Source: Rhizobium sp. Q54 (GTDB lineage Bacteria > Pseudomonadota > Alphaproteobacteria > ATCC43930 > CGMCC-115725). From it: DNA of 35,396 nt. The notes beneath the pieces are model-generated. The model was given only the letters and a program-made list of their open reading frames with translations. It was not told the DNA's origin and did no database searches. The DNA lies in the NCBI GenBank assembly GCA_945861155.1, contig CAMATN010000043.1:1-35396 (forward strand). Direction: 5' to 3'. The translations under genes and the position numbers were made by a program. Shown here in pieces: positions 17,186 through 28,462 of the stretch. Each line of letters opens with the position of its first letter. Position 1 is the stretch's first letter.

Positions 17186-17724
17186 TCGACGCGCCCGGCC
17201 GTGCGGGCGCCATTCCGCCGGGGCCGGAGCAGGATTTGCTGCTGCGCGCCGCGACCGAGGAGATCGAGGATCGCGGGTTTCTGCTGTCCAACGTCGATGC
17301 GCTGGTCGGCTGGGCGCGCAGCGGCTCCCTGTGGCCGATGACGTTCGGGCTGGCGTGCTGCGCCGTCGAGATGATGCATACCGGCGCGAGCCGCTATGAC
17401 CTCGACCGCTTTGGCGTCGTGTTCCGACCGAGCCCGCGCCAATCGGACGTGATGATCGTCGCCGGCACACTGTGCAACAAAATGGCGCCGGCCTTGCGCA
17501 AGGTCTACGACCAGATGGCCGAGCCGCGCTGGGTGATCTCGATGGGGTCGTGCGCCAATGGCGGCGGCTATTACCATTATTCCTATTCGGTGGTGCCCGG
17601 CTGCGACCGCATCGTGCCGGTCGACATCTACGTGCCCGGCTGCCCGCCAACCGCCGAGGCGCTGCTCTACGGCGTGCTGCTGTTGCAGAAGAAGATCAAG
17701 CGCACCCGCAGCTTCGCCCGCTGA
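17176..17724 (+). CDS. nuoB: NADH-quinone oxidoreductase subunit B
   Basis: The 182-residue peripheral subunit holds iron-sulfur cluster N2, which passes electrons to quinone. The four ligands are present: C61 and C62 ([10 protein letters not shown]), C126 (GSCANGGG) and C156 ([11 protein letters not shown]). The start ATG 17176 lies inside the end of nuoA (10-nt overlap), so translation is coupled. The N-terminal 25 residues are variable, as in other members. All key residues are intact and the protein is expected to be functional. Confidence 0.98.
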   Translation: MGVIDAPGRAGAIPPGPEQDLLLRAATEEIEDRGFLLSNVDALVGWARSGSLWPMTFGLACCAVEMMHTGASRYDLDRFGVVFRPSPRQSDVMIVAGTLCNKMAPALRKVYDQMAEPRWVISMGSCANGGGYYHYSYSVVPGCDRIVPVDIYVPGCPPTAEALLYGVLLLQKKIKRTRSFAR

Positions 17725-17733
17725 CCTGCCGCG

Positions 17734-18378
17734 ATGGACGAAAAGCTCAAAGCCTTGGCCGACTATTTCGCGGCGGCGCTGCCCGGCGCGGTAACCTCAA
17801 GCGAGATCCGGCACGGCGAACTCGCCTGCCGGATCGAGCCCGGTGCGCTGTTGCGGGTGCTCGGCTTTCTGCGCGACGACCGGCGATGCCGCTTCACCGT
17901 GCTGTGCGACATTTGCGGCGTCGACTATCCGGACCGCGCCAGGCGTTTCGACGTGGTCTATAACCTCCTCAGCATGAGCCTCAACCAGCGCATCCGGCTC
18001 AAGCTCGAGACCGACGAGGAAACGCCGGTCGCGTCCGCGGTCGGGCTGTTTTCCTGCGCCGGGTGGTGGGAGCGCGAGGCCTGGGACCTGTTCGGGATCT
18101 ACTTCAACGACAACCCCGATTTGCGCCGCATCCTGACCGATTACGGTTTCGAGGGGCATCCGCTGCGCAAGGATTTCCCGCTGACCGGCTATGTCGAATT
18201 GAAATACGACGAGGACCAGAAGCGCGTCGTCTACGAGCCGGTCAAGCTGAAGCAGGAATTCCGCAGCTTCGATTTCCTGTCGCCGTGGGAGGGCATGGAC
18301 AAGATCCTGCCGGGCGACGAGAAGGCGAGCGCGCCCGATGAGGTTCCGCCGGCCGGCGCCCCGGGGACCGCTCCGTGA
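17734..18378 (+). CDS. nuoC: NADH-quinone oxidoreductase subunit C
   Basis: The 214-residue peripheral-arm subunit shows the 30-kDa subunit pattern: [20 protein letters not shown], then [16 protein letters not shown], the signature [19 protein letters not shown], and [20 protein letters not shown] near the C-terminus. It has no cofactor and supports subunits B and D. It is a separate gene here, not the NuoCD fusion of E. coli. The ATG is 9 nt after nuoB. The last 20 or so residues are a low-complexity Pro/Ala tail. Its TGA overlaps the GTG of nuoD (GTGA). Confidence 0.97.
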   Translation: MDEKLKALADYFAAALPGAVTSSEIRHGELACRIEPGALLRVLGFLRDDRRCRFTVLCDICGVDYPDRARRFDVVYNLLSMSLNQRIRLKLETDEETPVASAVGLFSCAGWWEREAWDLFGIYFNDNPDLRRILTDYGFEGHPLRKDFPLTGYVELKYDEDQKRVVYEPVKLKQEFRSFDFLSPWEGMDKILPGDEKASAPDEVPPAGAPGTAP

Positions 18379-19607
18379 GCGACCGCGCGACCCTCCCCTC
18401 CCCTGAAGCCGACCCGAGCGCCGACCTCGCCGGGGCGCCGGCGATCCGCAACTTCACGATGAATTTCGGGCCGCAGCACCCGGCCGCGCACGGCGTCATG
18501 CGGCTCGTCCTCGAAATGGACGGCGAGATCATCGAGCGCGCCGACCCGCATATCGGGCTCCTCCACCGCGGTACCGAAAAGCTGATCGAATACAAGACCT
18601 ATTTGCAGGCGATCCCCTATTTCGACCGGCTCGACTACGTGTCGCCGATGTGCCAGGAGCATTGTTTCGCGCTCGCCGTCGAGAAGCTGCTAGGAATAAC
18701 CCCGCCGCCGCGCGCGCAATACATCCGCGTGCTGTTCGCCGAGATCACCCGCATCCTCAATCATTTGCTGAACATTTGTGCGTTCGGCCTCGATGTCGGC
18801 GCGATCACGCCGTTCCTGTGGGGGTTCGAGGAGCGCGAGCGGCTGATGGAGTTCTACGAGCGCGCCTCGGGGGCGCGGCTCCACGCCAATTATTTCCGGC
18901 CCGGCGGCGTCCACATGGATTTGCCGCCCGGCCTGACCGACGACATCGCGGCGTTCTGCGAGACCTTCCCGAAGACGGTCGAGGACATCGAGCGGCTGTT
19001 GACCGACAACCGCATCTTCAAGCAGCGCACGGTCGATATCGGCGTGATCAGCGCCAAGGACGCGATGGATTGGGGCTTTAGCGGGCCGATGCTGCGCGGC
19101 TCAGGGGTCGCCTGGGATCTGCGCCGGGCGCAACCCTACGACGTCTACGACCAGATCGAGTTCGACGTGCCGATCGGGCTCAACGGCGATTGCTGGGACC
19201 GCTATCTGGTGCGCCTAGAGGAAATGCGGCAGTCGCTGCGCATCATCAAGCAGTGCCTGGCGCAGATGCCGGCGGGGCCGATCAAGGTCAACGACCGCAA
19301 GGTCGCGCCGCCGCCGCGGGCCGAGATGAAGCAGTCGATGGAAGCCCTGATCCATCATTTCAAGCTCTATACCGAGGGCTATCACGTGCCGGAGGGCGAG
19401 ACCTATACGGCGGTCGAGGCGCCGAAAGGCGAGTTCGGCGTCTATCTCGTCGCGGACGGCACCAACCGACCCTATCGCTGCAAAATCCGCGCGCCGGGGT
19501 TTGCCTTTCTGCAGGCGACCGACTTCATGTCGCGCGGCCACATGCTGGCCGATGTCGTCGCGATCATCGGCTCGATGGACATCGTCTTCGGCGAGATCGA
19601 CCGGTGA
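18375..19607 (+). CDS. nuoD: NADH-quinone oxidoreductase subunit D
   Basis: The 410-residue 49-kDa subunit lines the quinone pocket together with NuoB. Its hallmark sequences are present: [20 protein letters not shown] near the N-terminus with the quinone-site His, [40 protein letters not shown], and the C-terminal [20 protein letters not shown]. It starts at GTG 18375, overlapping the nuoC stop by 4 nt, and ends by overlapping nuoE's GTG by 4 nt. It is related to hydrogenase large subunits but lacks the nickel cysteines, as expected for complex I. Confidence 0.98.
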   Translation: MSDRATLPSPEADPSADLAGAPAIRNFTMNFGPQHPAAHGVMRLVLEMDGEIIERADPHIGLLHRGTEKLIEYKTYLQAIPYFDRLDYVSPMCQEHCFALAVEKLLGITPPPRAQYIRVLFAEITRILNHLLNICAFGLDVGAITPFLWGFEERERLMEFYERASGARLHANYFRPGGVHMDLPPGLTDDIAAFCETFPKTVEDIERLLTDNRIFKQRTVDIGVISAKDAMDWGFSGPMLRGSGVAWDLRRAQPYDVYDQIEFDVPIGLNGDCWDRYLVRLEEMRQSLRIIKQCLAQMPAGPIKVNDRKVAPPPRAEMKQSMEALIHHFKLYTEGYHVPEGETYTAVEAPKGEFGVYLVADGTNRPYRCKIRAPGFAFLQATDFMSRGHMLADVVAIIGSMDIVFGEIDR

Positions 19608-20287
19608 ATACCCACGCCGAGGGGGCACCGGTCGCACAGCCGGAAAGCTTCGCCTTCACCGCGGAGAACATCGAGCGGGCCAAGGCCCATATCGCCAAAT
19701 ACCCGAAAGGCCGGCAGCAGAGCGCGGTGTTGCCGCTGCTCGATCTGGCGCAGCGCCAATCGGGCGGCTGGCTGCCCTTGGCGGCGATGCACGCGGTCGC
19801 CGACATGCTGGAGATGCCGCGCATCCGGGTCTACGAGGTCGCCTCGTTCTACACGATGTTCAACCTGCGGCCGGTCGGGCGCTACCTGCTGCAAGCCTGC
19901 ACCACGACGCCGTGCTGGCTGCGCGGCTCGGATGCGGTGGTGGCCGCGTGCGAAAGTAAGCTCGGCATCGGAGTCGGCGGCACCAGCGCGGACGGCCTCT
20001 TTACCCTGGTCGAGGTCGAGTGCCTCGGCGGCTGCGTCAACGCGCCGATCCTGCAGGTCAACGACGATTTCTACGAGGATCTCGACGGAGCCTCGACCGA
20101 GGCTCTGATCGATGCGTTGCGCGCCGGCAAGACGCCGCCGCCCGGTACGGTGCTCGCGCGGCAGGGCTCGGCGCCGATCAAGGGCAAGACGACGCTGACC
20201 CTGATGCCGGAGCCGCCCGCGATGCAGGCGGCACTCCTGCCCGGCGCTGCCGGAGAGACGGCCAAGGAGACCGGCGATGCTGGCTGA
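19604..20287 (+). CDS. nuoE: NADH-quinone oxidoreductase subunit E
   Basis: The 227-residue 24-kDa subunit carries the [2Fe-2S] cluster N1a in a thioredoxin-like domain, with ligands C99, C104 ([13 protein letters not shown]), C140 and C144 ([11 protein letters not shown]). It sits in the NADH-dehydrogenase module with NuoF and NuoG. The start is GTG 19604, in a GTGA overlap with nuoD. The C-terminal 50 residues are an Ala/Pro/Lys-rich extension common in alphaproteobacteria. It overlaps nuoF by 11 nt. Confidence 0.97.
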   Translation: MNTHAEGAPVAQPESFAFTAENIERAKAHIAKYPKGRQQSAVLPLLDLAQRQSGGWLPLAAMHAVADMLEMPRIRVYEVASFYTMFNLRPVGRYLLQACTTTPCWLRGSDAVVAACESKLGIGVGGTSADGLFTLVEVECLGGCVNAPILQVNDDFYEDLDGASTEALIDALRAGKTPPPGTVLARQGSAPIKGKTTLTLMPEPPAMQAALLPGAAGETAKETGDAG

Positions 20288-21566
20288 CCGCGACCGGGTC
20301 TTCACCAATCTCTATGGCGAGCACGATTGGCGGCTCGCCGGCGCGCGCGCCCGCGGCGATTGGGACGGCACCAAGGCGGTGATCCAGAAGGGGCGCGACT
20401 GGATCGTCAACGAGGTCAAGGAATCGGGGCTGCGCGGCCGCGGCGGCGCCGGGTTTCCGACCGGGCTCAAATGGTCGTTCATGCCCAAGGAGAGCGCCCG
20501 CCCGACCTATCTCGTCGTCAACGCCGACGAGAGCGAGCCCGGCACCTGCAAGGACCGCGACATCCTGCGCAACGACCCGCACAAGCTGGTCGAGGGCTGC
20601 GTCCTGGCCGGGGCCGGGATGGGGGTCGGCGCCGCCTACATCTATATCCGCGGCGAGTTCTACAACGAGGCAACGCGGCTCCAGGCGGCGATCGACGAAG
20701 CCTACGCGGCCGGTCTCGTCGGCAAGAACGCCTGTGGCTCGGGCTACGACATCGACATCTACCTGCACCGCGGCGCCGGCGCCTATATCTGCGGCGAGGA
20801 AACCGGGCTCCTCGAAAGCCTCGAAGGCAAGAAGGGCCAGCCCCGGCTGAAGCCGCCGTTTCCAGCGCAGGTCGGGCTTTATGGCTGCCCGAGCACCGTC
20901 AACAACGTCGAGACGATCGCGGTCGCGCCGGCGATCCTGAAGCGCGGCGCAGCGTGGTTTGCCGGGATCGGCCGTCCGCGCAACACCGGCACCAAGATCT
21001 TCTGCATCTCGGGGCACGTCGAGCAGCCGTGCAATGTCGAAGAAGAGATGAGCATCCCGATGAAGGAGCTGATCGAGCGCCATGCCGGCGGCGTGCGCGG
21101 CGGCTGGGACAATCTGATGGCGGTCATTCCCGGCGGCTCGTCGACGCCGTGCCTGCCGAGCCCCATTTGCGGCGAGGTGCTGATGGATTTCGACAGCCTC
21201 GTCGCCCAGAAAAGCGGGCTCGGCACCGCGGCGCTGATCGTCATGGACAAATCGACCGACATCGTTCGCGCGATCACCCGGCTGTCGGCCTTTTACAAGC
21301 ACGAAAGCTGCGGCCAGTGCACGCCGTGCCGCGAGGGGCTTGGCTGGGTATGGCGGGTCATGGAGCGGATGGTCGCCGGCAACGCTACCGTCGCCGAACT
21401 CGACATGCTGCTCGACGTGACGCACGAGATCGAGGGCCACACGATCTGCGCGCTGGCCGACGGCGCGGTGTGGCCGGTGCAGGGCCTGATCCGTCACTTC
21501 CGGCCGGAGATGGAGCGCCGCATCCATGAATACCGCGCGGTCGCGACGCGCCAGGCGGCGGAATAG
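20277..21566 (+). CDS. nuoF: NADH-quinone oxidoreductase subunit F (FMN and NADH binding)
   Basis: The 429-residue subunit is the entry point of electrons into complex [17 protein letters not shown] at 51-66 is the NADH/FMN loop, [15 protein letters not shown] follows at 82-96, and [14 protein letters not shown] at 171-184 is the second FMN-site block. Cluster N3 is held by C345, C348 and C351 ([12 protein letters not shown]) and C391 (TICALADG). The ATG at 20277 lies within the end of nuoE. A 141-nt gap with a double-hairpin repeat separates it from nuoG. Confidence 0.98.
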   Translation: MLADRDRVFTNLYGEHDWRLAGARARGDWDGTKAVIQKGRDWIVNEVKESGLRGRGGAGFPTGLKWSFMPKESARPTYLVVNADESEPGTCKDRDILRNDPHKLVEGCVLAGAGMGVGAAYIYIRGEFYNEATRLQAAIDEAYAAGLVGKNACGSGYDIDIYLHRGAGAYICGEETGLLESLEGKKGQPRLKPPFPAQVGLYGCPSTVNNVETIAVAPAILKRGAAWFAGIGRPRNTGTKIFCISGHVEQPCNVEEEMSIPMKELIERHAGGVRGGWDNLMAVIPGGSSTPCLPSPICGEVLMDFDSLVAQKSGLGTAALIVMDKSTDIVRAITRLSAFYKHESCGQCTPCREGLGWVWRVMERMVAGNATVAELDMLLDVTHEIEGHTICALADGAVWPVQGLIRHFRPEMERRIHEYRAVATRQAAE

Positions 21567-21598
21567 GGATCGATACCGTGCTCTGTCCTTACAACACT

Positions 21599-21678
21599 GT
21601 CATCCCGGCGAAAGCCGGGATCCATCTGTCAAGCGCTCCGCCACCGGAACCATGGGTCCCGGCTTTCGCCGGGACGAC
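21599..21678. repeat. Intergenic double-hairpin repeat, family B, copy 2 (between nuoF and nuoG)
   Basis: The left arm 21599-21624 and right arm 21653-21678 are inverted copies with a 28-nt spacer. Each holds a hairpin of CCCGGC...GCCGGG type, with loop GAAA on the left and TTTC on the right. It is close in sequence to the element at 11361-11439. It interrupts an otherwise tightly packed operon and leaves 29 nt to the nuoG start. Confidence 0.85.
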
Positions 21679-21707
21679 ACCTGATCTTATGCGTTGAGGT
21701 CGCGCTG

Positions 21708-23777
21708 ATGCCCAAGGTGACGATCGACGGACAGGAATATGAGGTCGCGGCGGGCACGACGATCCTCCAGGCGTGCCAGCAGGCCGGGATCGAGATCCCG
21801 CATTTCTGCTACCACGAGCGGCTGATGATCGCCGGCAATTGCCGGATGTGCCTGGTTGAGGTCGAGAAATCGCCAAAGCCGGTGGCGTCCTGCGCGATGC
21901 CGGTCGCCGACGGCAACGTGATCCTGACGCAGTCCGAGAAGGCCAAAAAGGCGCGCAACGGCGTCATGGAGATGCTGCTGCTGAACCATCCGCTCGATTG
22001 CCCGATCTGCGACCAGGGCGGCGAGTGCGACCTGCAGGACCAGGCGATGGCCTACGGCTTCGACCGCGGCCGGTTCGAAGAAAACAAGCGCGCGGTCAGC
22101 GACAAGGATTTCGGCCCGCTCGTCGCGACCAGCATGAACCGGTGCATCCATTGCACCCGCTGCATCCGCTTTCTGACCGAGATCGCCGGGGTCGAGGAAT
22201 TGGGCGCGACCGGGCGCGGCGAAGCAATGGAAATCACGACCTATGTCGAGCGCGCGCTCGGCTCGGAATTGTCGGCCAACATCGTCGATCTGTGCCCGGT
22301 CGGCGCCTTGACCGCGAAACCCTACGCCTTTGTCGCGCGGCCCTGGGAATTGCGCAAAACCGAATCGGTCGACGTGCTCGACGCGGTCGGCAGCAACATC
22401 CGCATCGATTCGCGCGGCGCCCAGGTGCTGCGCGTATTGCCGCGGCTGCATGAAGACATCAACGAGGAGTGGATCGCCGACAAGACCCGCTTCGCCCATG
22501 ACGGGCTCGTCCGCCGCCGGCTGGACCGCCCCTACATCCGCCGCGCCGGCCGGCTGGTCGAAGCCGAATGGCCGGAAGCGCTCGATCTGGTCGCCGCTCG
22601 GCTTCGCTCGGTCCCGGGCGAGCGCATCGCGGCGATATCAGGCGATCTGTGCGACGCCGAATCGATGTACGCGCTAAAGGAATTGCTGCACGGGCTGGGC
22701 GTCGCCAACCTCGATTGCCGCCAGGACGGCGCCAAGCTCGATGGCGGCAACCGCGCCAGCTATCTGTTCAACACCACGATCGCCGGTATCGAGCGCGCCG
22801 ATGCCTGCCTGCTGGTCGGCGCCAACCCGCGCTGGGAAGCCCCGCTGATCAACGCGCGGCTGCGCAAGCGCCATCTGCAAGGCGGCTTTCGGGTGGCGAC
22901 GATCGGCCCGACGTTCGACTTGGGCTTCCCTGTTGAAATGCTGGGCAATGGCGGCGCGCTGCTCAATGCGATGGTGCGCGGCGAGCATTCCTGGGCAAAG
23001 GTGCTGCTCGGCGCCAAGGCGCCGATGATCGTGCTCGGCCAGGGCGCGCTGGCCCGCTCGGACGGCGCCCGCATTCTCGGCGCCGGAAGGGCGATCGCCG
23101 AAGGCTTTTCGATGGTGCGGCCGGATTGGAACGGCTTCAACGTGCTGCATCGCGCGGCGGCGCGGGTCGCGGGGCTCGATCTCGGCTTCCTGCCGGGCCC
23201 GGGCGGGAAGGCCGTCGCCGCCATGCTGGAGGGATGCCGCTCCGGCGCGGTCGAGGTGCTGTACCTGCTCGGCGCCGACGAAATCGACCTCAAGGACATC
23301 GGGTCGGCCTTTGTGATCTACCAGGGTCACCACGGCGACCGCGGCGCGGCGCGGGCCGATGTCGTGTTGCCGGGCGCCGCCTATACCGAAAAAGACGCAA
23401 CCTACGTCAATACCGAGGGACGGGTGCAGCTCGCCCGGCGCGCGGTGTTCCCACCCGGCGAGGCGCGCGAGGACTGGACGATCCTGCGGGCGTTGTCGGG
23501 CGCGCTGGGCCGGCCGTTGCCGTTCGATTCGCTGCCGGCCTTGCGCGAGCGGATGCGCGCCGCTCACCCGGTGTTAGCCCATATCGACCAAATCGTGCCG
23601 GCCGAATGGGGTAATTTCGGCGCGATCGGGACGGTGGGCTCCGCCTCGTTCCACTACCCGATCGGCGATTTCTACCGCACCGATCCGATCAGCCGCGCCA
23701 GCCCGACGATGGCCCAATGCAGCGAGGCATTCGGCGCCCTCCCCGACACCCAGCCCCGGACCGGCACGCATGGGTAG
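21708..23777 (+). CDS. nuoG: NADH-quinone oxidoreductase subunit G
   Basis: The 689-residue subunit carries the iron-sulfur chain. N1b is held by C34, C45, C48 and C62. N5 is held by H94, C98, C101 and C107 ([19 protein letters not shown]). N4 is held by C146, C149, C152 ([11 protein letters not shown]) and C196 (LCPVGAL). The rest is a molybdopterin-oxidoreductase-like domain without a molybdenum site; no extra N7 cysteine set is seen in it, as in most proteobacterial proteins of this length. The ATG at 21708 has GAGG upstream. The last 8 nt overlap nuoH. Confidence 0.97.
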   Translation: MPKVTIDGQEYEVAAGTTILQACQQAGIEIPHFCYHERLMIAGNCRMCLVEVEKSPKPVASCAMPVADGNVILTQSEKAKKARNGVMEMLLLNHPLDCPICDQGGECDLQDQAMAYGFDRGRFEENKRAVSDKDFGPLVATSMNRCIHCTRCIRFLTEIAGVEELGATGRGEAMEITTYVERALGSELSANIVDLCPVGALTAKPYAFVARPWELRKTESVDVLDAVGSNIRIDSRGAQVLRVLPRLHEDINEEWIADKTRFAHDGLVRRRLDRPYIRRAGRLVEAEWPEALDLVAARLRSVPGERIAAISGDLCDAESMYALKELLHGLGVANLDCRQDGAKLDGGNRASYLFNTTIAGIERADACLLVGANPRWEAPLINARLRKRHLQGGFRVATIGPTFDLGFPVEMLGNGGALLNAMVRGEHSWAKVLLGAKAPMIVLGQGALARSDGARILGAGRAIAEGFSMVRPDWNGFNVLHRAAARVAGLDLGFLPGPGGKAVAAMLEGCRSGAVEVLYLLGADEIDLKDIGSAFVIYQGHHGDRGAARADVVLPGAAYTEKDATYVNTEGRVQLARRAVFPPGEAREDWTILRALSGALGRPLPFDSLPALRERMRAAHPVLAHIDQIVPAEWGNFGAIGTVGSASFHYPIGDFYRTDPISRASPTMAQCSEAFGALPDTQPRTGTHG

Positions 23778-24795
23778 CTTCTGGTGGGGCTACGCCTGGC
23801 CGACGATTATCATCGCGCTGCAATGCGTCGCGGTCATCGCGCCGCTGTTGCTGGTGGTCGCCTATTACACCTATGCCGAGCGCAAGGTGCTGGCCTTTTC
23901 GCAATTGCGCAAAGGACCGAACGTCGTCGGCCCGTTCGGCCTCCTACAGCCGATCGCCGACGGGCTGAAAATGTTCGTCAAGGAGACGATCATCCCGAGC
24001 AGCGCCAATCGAATCGTCTTTCTCGCGGCCCCGATGGTGACCCTGACCCTCGCGCTGGTCGCCTGGGCGGTGATCCCGTTCGACGACGGAATCGTGATCT
24101 CCAACATCAATGTCGGCATCCTCTATCTGTTCGCGATCAGCTCGCTGTCGGTCTACGGCGTCATCATGGCGGGCTGGGCATCGAATTCGCGCTATGCGTT
24201 CCTCGGCGCGCTGCGCTCGGCGGCGCAGATGGTGTCGTACGAAGTATCGATCGGCTTTGTGCTGGTGACCGTACTGCTGTGCGCCGGATCGCTCAACCTG
24301 ACCGAGATCGTCCTGGCGCAGCAAACTATCTGGTTCGTGATCCCGCTGTTGCCGATGGCGGTGATCTTCTTCATCTCCGGCCTTGCCGAGACCAACCGGG
24401 CGCCGTTCGACCTGCCCGAGGGCGAATCGGAGCTCGTCGCCGGGTATTTCGTCGAATACTCGTCGATGACGTTTCTGCTGTTCTTCATGGGCGAATACGC
24501 CAACATGGTCCTGGTCAGCGTGATGACCGCGCTCCTGTTCCTGGGAGGCTGGCTGCCGCCGTTCGGCATCGAGCCGTTTTCGGGCAGCTTGGTGCATGTC
24601 TGGCACGTGTTTTGGCTGCTCGCGAAAACCTTCTTCGTGATGTTCTTGATCCTGTGGGTGCGCGCGACGTTCCCGCGCTTCCGCTATGACCAGCTGATGC
24701 GGCTCGGCTGGAAGGTGTTTCTGCCGTTCTCGCTGTTCTGGCTGGTGCTGACGGCGGGCGTGCTGGTCGCCTTCGACTGGGTTCCGGCGCGGTGA
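23770..24795 (+). CDS. nuoH: NADH-quinone oxidoreductase subunit H
   Basis: The 341-residue membrane subunit joins the peripheral arm to the membrane arm and forms part of the quinone channel. It has about eight or nine hydrophobic segments and the conserved blocks [60 protein letters not shown] (acidic quinone-site loop) and [20 protein letters not shown]. The ATG at 23770 overlaps nuoG by 8 nt. It is an intact, normal-length gene. Confidence 0.98.
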   Translation: MGSFWWGYAWPTIIIALQCVAVIAPLLLVVAYYTYAERKVLAFSQLRKGPNVVGPFGLLQPIADGLKMFVKETIIPSSANRIVFLAAPMVTLTLALVAWAVIPFDDGIVISNINVGILYLFAISSLSVYGVIMAGWASNSRYAFLGALRSAAQMVSYEVSIGFVLVTVLLCAGSLNLTEIVLAQQTIWFVIPLLPMAVIFFISGLAETNRAPFDLPEGESELVAGYFVEYSSMTFLLFFMGEYANMVLVSVMTALLFLGGWLPPFGIEPFSGSLVHVWHVFWLLAKTFFVMFLILWVRATFPRFRYDQLMRLGWKVFLPFSLFWLVLTAGVLVAFDWVPAR

Positions 24796-24869
24796 GCCAA
24801 GGGTTGTGAAACCGCCGGTTGACTGGGCCGGGCGCGCGGCTATGGTGCGCCGGCTTTGAGGATAGAGCG

Positions 24870-25358
24870 ATGAACTCCCTGGCGCGCAGCGCCCGCGGCC
24901 TTCTGTTGATCGAGCTGATCTCGGGCATGGCGCTGACCTTGCGCTATATGTTCAAGCGCCCGGTCACGGTGAACTACCCCTATGAGAAGGGGCCGCTCAG
25001 CCCGCGTTTTCGCGGCGAGCACGTCTTGCGCCGCTACCCAAACGGCGAAGAGCGCTGCATCGCCTGCAAATTGTGCGAGGCGATCTGCCCGGCACTCGCG
25101 ATCACGATCGAAGCGGAACCGCGCGAGGACGGCAGCCGGCGCACGACGCGCTACGACATCGACATGACCAAATGCATCTATTGCGGCTATTGCCAGGAGG
25201 CCTGCCCGGTCGACGCGATCGTCGAGGGGCCGAATTTCGAGTTCGCCACCGAGACCCGCGAGGAATTGTTCTACGACAAGGAAAAGCTGCTCGCGAACGG
25301 CGACCGCTGGGAAGGCGAGATCGCCAACGCCCTCGCCCTCGAGGCGCCGTATCGATGA
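24870..25358 (+). CDS. nuoI: NADH-quinone oxidoreductase subunit I
   Basis: The 162-residue ferredoxin-like subunit holds clusters N6a and N6b with two CxxCxxCxxxCP motifs: C63, C66, C69, C73 ([13 protein letters not shown]) and C102, C105, C108, C112 ([13 protein letters not shown]). An amphipathic N-terminal helix ([18 protein letters not shown]) lies along the membrane. ATG 24870 is preferred over an open start at 24819 because GAGG precedes it and the family begins here. It is 74 nt after nuoH. A 193-nt gap with a repeat element follows. Confidence 0.97.
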   Translation: MNSLARSARGLLLIELISGMALTLRYMFKRPVTVNYPYEKGPLSPRFRGEHVLRRYPNGEERCIACKLCEAICPALAITIEAEPREDGSRRTTRYDIDMTKCIYCGYCQEACPVDAIVEGPNFEFATETREELFYDKEKLLANGDRWEGEIANALALEAPYR

Positions 25359-25383
25359 GGGGATCGTTCGGGATCGACGCCGT

Positions 25384-25496
25384 GCGTCCTTCGAGACGCC
25401 CGCGTTGCGGGCTCCTCAGGATGACGACTTTTCTTAATGCCATCATAAACCTAATTCATGCTGAGGAGCGCCCAAAGGGCGCGTCTCGAAGCACGC
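25384..25496. repeat. Intergenic double-hairpin repeat, family D (between nuoI and nuoJ)
   Basis: The 41-nt arms at 25384-25424 and 25456-25496 are inverted copies separated by 31 nt. Shared blocks are CTTCGAGACG and CTCCTCAG. Inside each arm there is a small hairpin with different but self-complementary sequence: GCCCGC-GTT-GCGGGC on the left and GCGCCC-TTT-GGGCGC on the right (read inverted). The element fills the 193-nt nuoI-nuoJ gap, in which no gene was seen. Confidence 0.85.
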
Positions 25497-25551
25497 ACGC
25501 TGTTGATGCAGGTTTGCGGTACCGGCGGGTCTTTTCGGGCAGCCCGGTCTG

Positions 25552-26184
25552 ATGATCCTCCAGGCCATCATGTTCTATCTGTTCGCCGTGGTCACGGTGG
25601 CCTCGGGCGTGATGGTGGTGGCGGCGCGCAACCCGGTCCATTCGGTGCTGTTCCTGATCCTCGCCTTCTTCAACTCGGCGGGGCTCTTCGTGCTGCTCGG
25701 GGCCGAGTTCCTGGCGATGATCCTGGTGGTCGTCTATGTCGGGGCGGTCGCGGTCTTGTTCCTGTTCGTCGTGATGATGCTCGACATCGATTTCGCCGAG
25801 CTTCGCAGCGGGTTTATCCGCTATCTGCCGATCGGGGCCCTGATCGGGTTCGTCCTGCTGGCCGAGCTTGTGCTGATCTTCGGCAGCTCGGCGATCGCGC
25901 CCGGCATCGCCGGTCTTCCGGCCGCGCCGGCGCCGGCAAATGCCGTTGCGATGACCAACACGCGCGCGCTCGGCGCCCTGCTCTATACGCGCTACATCTT
26001 CGCGTTCCAGGCTGCGGGCGTCATTCTCCTCGTCGCGATGATCGGCGCGATCGTGTTGACGCTGCGCCGGCGGGTCGGGGTGCGCCGCCAGTCGATCCCG
26101 GACCAGCTCGCCCGCACCCGCGCCCAGGCGGTCGCGATCGTCAAGGTGCCGCTCGGCGCCGGCGCCGACATACCCGGAGACTGA
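25552..26184 (+). CDS. nuoJ: NADH-quinone oxidoreductase subunit J
   Basis: The 210-residue membrane subunit has five hydrophobic segments. Its signature runs through [20 protein letters not shown] and [20 protein letters not shown], the latter containing the pi-bulge helix near the quinone coupling region. The C-terminal part is a charged tail ([20 protein letters not shown]). It starts at ATG 25552 soon after the repeat, with only a weak ribosome site. nuoK follows after 10 nt. Confidence 0.97.
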   Translation: MILQAIMFYLFAVVTVASGVMVVAARNPVHSVLFLILAFFNSAGLFVLLGAEFLAMILVVVYVGAVAVLFLFVVMMLDIDFAELRSGFIRYLPIGALIGFVLLAELVLIFGSSAIAPGIAGLPAAPAPANAVAMTNTRALGALLYTRYIFAFQAAGVILLVAMIGAIVLTLRRRVGVRRQSIPDQLARTRAQAVAIVKVPLGAGADIPGD

Positions 26185-26194
26185 GGCAGTGTCG

Positions 26195-26506
26195 ATGTCG
26201 GTGGGGCTGGCCCACTACCTGACGGTCGCGGCCGTGCTGTTCACGACGGGCGTGTTCGGCATCTTTCTGAACCGCAAGAACGTCATCATCATCATGATGT
26301 CGATCGAATTGATGCTGCTCGCGGTCAACATCAACTTCGTCGCCTTTTCGGTGCTGCTGGTCAACGATCTGGTCGGCCAGGTCTTCGCGATGTTCGTGCT
26401 GACCGTGGCCGCGGCGGAGGCGGCGATCGGCCTCGCGATCCTGGTCGTCTATTTCCGCAATCGCGGCACCATCCAGGTCGAAGACATCCACATGATGAGA
26501 GGCTGA
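26195..26506 (+). CDS. nuoK: NADH-quinone oxidoreductase subunit K
   Basis: The 103-residue membrane protein has three transmembrane helices. Conserved glutamates of the proton path lie in [19 protein letters not shown] and in [23 protein letters not shown] 26195 is chosen over GTG 26189 because GAGG sits about 8 nt before it and the family starts in this manner ([17 protein letters not shown]). It is tightly packed between nuoJ and nuoL (6-nt gap). Confidence 0.97.
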   Translation: MSVGLAHYLTVAAVLFTTGVFGIFLNRKNVIIIMMSIELMLLAVNINFVAFSVLLVNDLVGQVFAMFVLTVAAAEAAIGLAILVVYFRNRGTIQVEDIHMMRG

Positions 26507-26512
26507 CGAAGC

Positions 26513-28438
26513 GTGGCTATCGCCGTCGTCTTCCTGCCGCTTCTCGCCGCGGTGATCGCCGGGTTCTTCGGGCGGGCGATCGGCGACCGCGCGGCGCAGC
26601 TCGTCACGTCGGGCGCGATGCTGCTGTCGATGGCGCTGGGCTTCGTGCTGTTCCGCGAGATCCTCTCGCATGAGGGGCCGCAGATCGTGAAGCTCGCCAG
26701 CTGGATCGTCGCCGGCGGGATCGATGTCAATTGGTCGTTGCGCCTCGACACGCTCTCCGGGGTGATGATCCTCGTCGTGACGATCGTCTCGGCGATGGTC
26801 CATGTCTACTCGGTCGGCTACATGGCGCATGACACGGGCATTCCCCGCTTCATGGCCTATCTGAGCCTCTTTACCTTCTTCATGCTGATGCTGGTGACGG
26901 CCGACAATTTCGTGCAGCTGTTTTTCGGCTGGGAGGGGGTCGGGCTCTCGTCGTATCTGCTGATCGGCTTCTGGTACGACCGCCCCTCGGCCAACGACGC
27001 GGCGATCAAGGCCTTTATCGTCAACCGGGTCGGCGATTTCGCCTTCGCGCTCGGCATTTTCGCGGTGTTCGTGATCTTCGGCTCGCTCGATTTCGACACC
27101 GTGTTCGCGAAGACGCCGGCGGCGGTCGGCACCACGATCAACTTCCTCGGCTGGCAGGCGCCGTCGCTGACCCTCGCCTGCATCCTCCTCTTCATCGGCG
27201 CGATGGGAAAATCGGCGCAGCTTGGCCTCCACACCTGGCTGCCCGACGCGATGGAGGGCCCGACCCCGGTCTCGGCCCTCATTCACGCCGCGACGATGGT
27301 GACGGCCGGCGTCTTCATGGTGGCCCGCCTGTCGCCGATGTTCGAATACGCCAGCGACGCGCTCGCCGTCGTCGGCGTGATCGGCGGCACGACCGCGATC
27401 TTCGCCGCCAGCGTCGGCATGGCGCAGAACGACATCAAGCGGGTCATCGCCTATTCGACCTGCTCGCAGCTCGGCTACATGTTCTTCGCCGCCGGGGTCT
27501 CGGCCTATAGCGCGGCGATGTTCCATTTGTTCACCCACGCGTTCTTCAAGGCTTTGTTGTTCCTCGGCGCCGGCTCGGTCATTCACGCGATGAGCGGGGA
27601 ACAGGACATGCGGCGCATGGGCGGGCTGTGGAGGAAGATCCCCTTTACCTATGCGCTGATGTGGATCGGCAGCCTGTCCTTGGCCGGCATCCCGTTCTTC
27701 GCCGGGTTTTATTCCAAGGATTCGATCCTGGTCGCGGCGTGGGCCTCGGGCAGCGCGGTCGGGCGCTATTCGTTTTGCCTCGGCATCTTCACCGCCTTTC
27801 TGACCGCGTTTTATTCATGGCGGCTGCTGCTGATGACCTTCCACGGCAAGCCGCGCGCCGACGAAGACACGATGCACCATGTGCATGAAAGCCCGTGGGT
27901 CATGCTCGCCCCGCTGTTCGTGCTCGCCGCCGGCGCGGTCCTCGCGGGTTACCTGGCCGAGGGATATTTCGTCGGCCACGACCGCGCCGCGTTCTGGAAG
28001 CAATCGATCCTGGTGTTGCCCGAACACGATTCGATCGCCGCTTCCGAGCACATGCACGGCATTCTCGAATTCCTGCCGCTGATCGCCGGGGTTCTCGGCA
28101 TCTCGACCGCCTATCTGTGCTATTCGATCGATCCGGGCATCCCGGCGCGGCTCGCGATGCAATACCGCTCGCTCTACCAGTTCCTGCTCAACAAATGGTA
28201 TTTCGACGAGCTCTACGACCGGCTCTTCGTGCGCACCGCCTTCTCGCTCGGCGAGGGGCTGTGGAAGACCGGCGACGGCAGGATCATCGACCGGTTCGGC
28301 CCCGACGGCATCGCCAACGCGACCCGCGAATTGGCGCGCGAGGCGAGCCGGCTGCAAACCGGCTACGTCTATCACTACGCCTTCGCCATGCTGATCGGCG
28401 TCGTCGCGCTGGTCACTTGGTACCTGCTGCCGCGATGA
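26513..28438 (+). CDS. nuoL: NADH-quinone oxidoreductase subunit L
   Basis: The 641-residue antiporter-like subunit is at the far end of the membrane arm, with about 16 hydrophobic helices. Conserved features include FFGWEGVGLSSYLLIGFWYD with the glutamate of helix 5, GKSAQLGLHTWLPDAMEGPT with the lysine of helix 7 and the following discontinuous helix, and IKRVIAYSTCSQLGYMFFA. The C-terminus carries the long lateral helix region (YVYHYAFAMLIGVVALVTWY at the end). The start is GTG 26513. A repeat fills most of the 136-nt gap to nuoM. Confidence 0.97.
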   Translation: MAIAVVFLPLLAAVIAGFFGRAIGDRAAQLVTSGAMLLSMALGFVLFREILSHEGPQIVKLASWIVAGGIDVNWSLRLDTLSGVMILVVTIVSAMVHVYSVGYMAHDTGIPRFMAYLSLFTFFMLMLVTADNFVQLFFGWEGVGLSSYLLIGFWYDRPSANDAAIKAFIVNRVGDFAFALGIFAVFVIFGSLDFDTVFAKTPAAVGTTINFLGWQAPSLTLACILLFIGAMGKSAQLGLHTWLPDAMEGPTPVSALIHAATMVTAGVFMVARLSPMFEYASDALAVVGVIGGTTAIFAASVGMAQNDIKRVIAYSTCSQLGYMFFAAGVSAYSAAMFHLFTHAFFKALLFLGAGSVIHAMSGEQDMRRMGGLWRKIPFTYALMWIGSLSLAGIPFFAGFYSKDSILVAAWASGSAVGRYSFCLGIFTAFLTAFYSWRLLLMTFHGKPRADEDTMHHVHESPWVMLAPLFVLAAGAVLAGYLAEGYFVGHDRAAFWKQSILVLPEHDSIAASEHMHGILEFLPLIAGVLGISTAYLCYSIDPGIPARLAMQYRSLYQFLLNKWYFDELYDRLFVRTAFSLGEGLWKTGDGRIIDRFGPDGIANATRELAREASRLQTGYVYHYAFAMLIGVVALVTWYLLPR

Positions 28439-28462
28439 TCCAACTTTCGTCCCAAAAAAAGC